A stretch of DNA of 26,499 bases from a virus: IMG/VR virus record IMGVR_UViG_3300025085_000155, positions 1 through 26,499 of that record. One strand, written 5' to 3'. Made by a program: the position numbers and the translations under genes. This document shows positions 25,684 through 26,499 of the stretch, piece by piece. Each line of letters starts with the position of its first letter. Within the stretch, counting starts at the first letter, position 1. The notes under the pieces are model-generated. The model made no database searches. It was given only the letters and a program-made list of their open reading frames with translations, and was not told where the DNA came from.

Positions 25684-26499
25684 TTATATTTTAATTTTCA
25701 TGTAAGAGCCGCCACCATAATCGTTTATCTTAAAATAGATGGTGCCGTCCTCTGTTCTTTTTAAAGGCAGGAGTTTGTCATTGCTCGTTGAATTTGTAAA
25801 AGCCATTACATCGGGGTACGAAGCAGGGTCAACAATTTGGAGATCATTAAAGTTTTCCCCCAACGCATTACGAAGATCGCCGGTATCTACAAAATCCGCG
25901 CTCCCTGCCGTTTCTCTTTTGTATTCCTCTCGTTCGACCTTGGTGGGAACACCGGGCATGGCTTCTTCTACTTCACTCTCGTTTAAGTGCTCTCTAAAGC
26001 TCTCCATTGTATCTTTCATTGTTAGCGGCTTAAGCGGCGACTTGGATTCGTCAACCCTGCCGGATAAAGCCTTAAGATTCTTATAAGCTGCTCGCCACGC
26101 GATGTTGTTGGCGGTGGCGCCTTTTATAGTGTTCATGATTTTTTCATCACTCACCCCTTTCTTCCTTGCGGCTTTGATCCACTTACCAAACACACCGCCA
26201 CCGTGTTTCATGGAAAAAGAGTCAATTGTTTTAGCCAAATCTAAACCGGGAGCTTTTGCTGCGCCTTGGGGCTTCGCCTTGCCTGCGGCTTGGGGCTTCG
26301 CCTTGCCTGCGGCTTGGGGCTTCGCCTTGCCTGCGGCGGTGCCTTTGCCAGCACCTTTTAAATAATCAACAAGGGCACGAACGCTTTTCTTAAATGAGCC
26401 TTGGCGCTTGGGAGCATTTTTATCAGTTTTTCTCAATGCGTCAATTGCCCCTTGAGTCTTTCCGCCGTAAATACCATCGGCACCTGGGGCATATCCCGG
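25684..26499 (-). CDS. Partial structural-type protein with repeat linker (N-terminus cut off)
   Basis: The frame is open to the window's right edge: 271 residues are visible, and a TTG at 26436 is not a real start. The first residues, GYAPGADGIYGGKTQGAI, resemble a PG_binding_1 repeat. A basic region and a linker of three AGKAKPQA-like units follow (24-base tandem DNA repeats), then a helical WIKAARKKGVSDEKIMNTIK region, and MKDTMESFREHLNESEVEE, a segment like the HAD leaders that ends in L-N-E, fitting T4-type prohead protease sites. The C-terminal 100 residues are mixed alpha/beta. It precedes the endolysin by 19 bases. Role: perhaps a virion-associated peptidoglycan-binding protein. Confidence 0.75.
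   Translation of the reverse strand, partial: PGYAPGADGIYGGKTQGAIDALRKTDKNAPKRQGSFKKSVRALVDYLKGAGKGTAAGKAKPQAAGKAKPQAAGKAKPQGAAKAPGLDLAKTIDSFSMKHGGGVFGKWIKAARKKGVSDEKIMNTIKGATANNIAWRAAYKNLKALSGRVDESKSPLKPLTMKDTMESFREHLNESEVEEAMPGVPTKVEREEYKRETAGSADFVDTGDLRNALGENFNDLQIVDPASYPDVMAFTNSTSNDKLLPLKRTEDGTIYFKINDYGGGSYMKIKI
26265..26336 (-). repeat. Three tandem 24-base repeats
   Basis: Three identical 24-base units (26265-26288, 26289-26312, 26313-26336) encode the AGKAKPQ-type linker in the partial structural-type protein. The units are GC-rich compared with their surroundings. Copy number may vary by slippage. Confidence 0.92.

Noticed and set aside
1-26499. CRISPR array, integrase attachment site, insertion sequence or replication origin.
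   Set aside because: I saw no regularly spaced repeats with unique spacers, no integrase or transposase gene, no terminal inverted repeats and no iteron cluster. The only tandem repeat is the coding 24-base triplet.

Overview
This window reads as part of a tailed double-stranded DNA phage genome, probably from an uncultured, possibly marine, phage of a Gram-negative bacterium. Every gene I can support lies on the minus strand. Genes are short, densely packed and often overlap by ATGA, TAATG or TTGA junctions, with strong AGGAGG-type ribosome binding sites. There are no ribosomal or central-metabolism operons. Instead there is a phage-like mix: a DnaE-type polymerase, nucleotide-metabolism enzymes, chaperonins, a lysis region, tRNAs, a tmRNA, HNH and GIY-YIG nucleases and many small proteins I do not recognise. 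The phage and host assignment is inferred from this content, with no database comparison.

Layout, listed in window coordinates; transcription runs right to left. 1-2290: tandem HAD-phosphatase paralogs sharing a short N-terminal leader, then a cysteine synthase. 2304-3494: small proteins, including one frameshifted gene and several SH3-like ones. 3506-5981: chaperone block of Hsp20, a 119-residue unknown and a full-length GroEL, with two near-perfect sigma70 promoters. 5996-8568: two probable virion or head-assembly proteins separated by a terminator. 8613-11295: a sigma-region-4-like mini-protein, a possible ribbon-helix-helix protein, an IMPDH/GMP reductase, a thioredoxin-like protein and dUTPase. 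11309-14740: DNA polymerase III alpha. 14724-17575: a nucleotidyltransferase-like protein and its partner, a GroES-like protein and small proteins. 17593-18148: tRNA-Thr and a complete one-piece tmRNA with an encoded tag. 18245-20342: a DUF3310 protein, lytic transglycosylase, ThyX, a small membrane protein, tRNA-Glu, a lipoprotein and an odd tRNA-like element. 20353-24353: small genes, tRNA-Arg, tRNA-Leu and a 20-base tRNA-Leu relic. 24414-26499: an XhlA/holin-like protein, a zinc endolysin and a cut-off structural-type protein. No stretch above 300 bases lacks a gene; 17669-18244 is filled by the tmRNA and its probable promoter.

How the genes fit together (inference): DnaE, dUTPase, ThyX, the IMPDH/GMPR enzyme, the thioredoxin-like protein and the DUF3310 protein support DNA synthesis and its precursors. 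GroEL, the GroES-like protein and Hsp20 could give the phage its own folding machinery. The tmRNA and tRNAs adjust or rescue translation. The peptidase, transglycosylase, lipoprotein and XhlA-like protein handle the cell envelope. Two promoter-like signals recur: consensus TTGACA/TATAAT sites, several with the -35 box at the end of the upstream gene, and an ACTATTTA element found before several other genes, including both probable structural genes.
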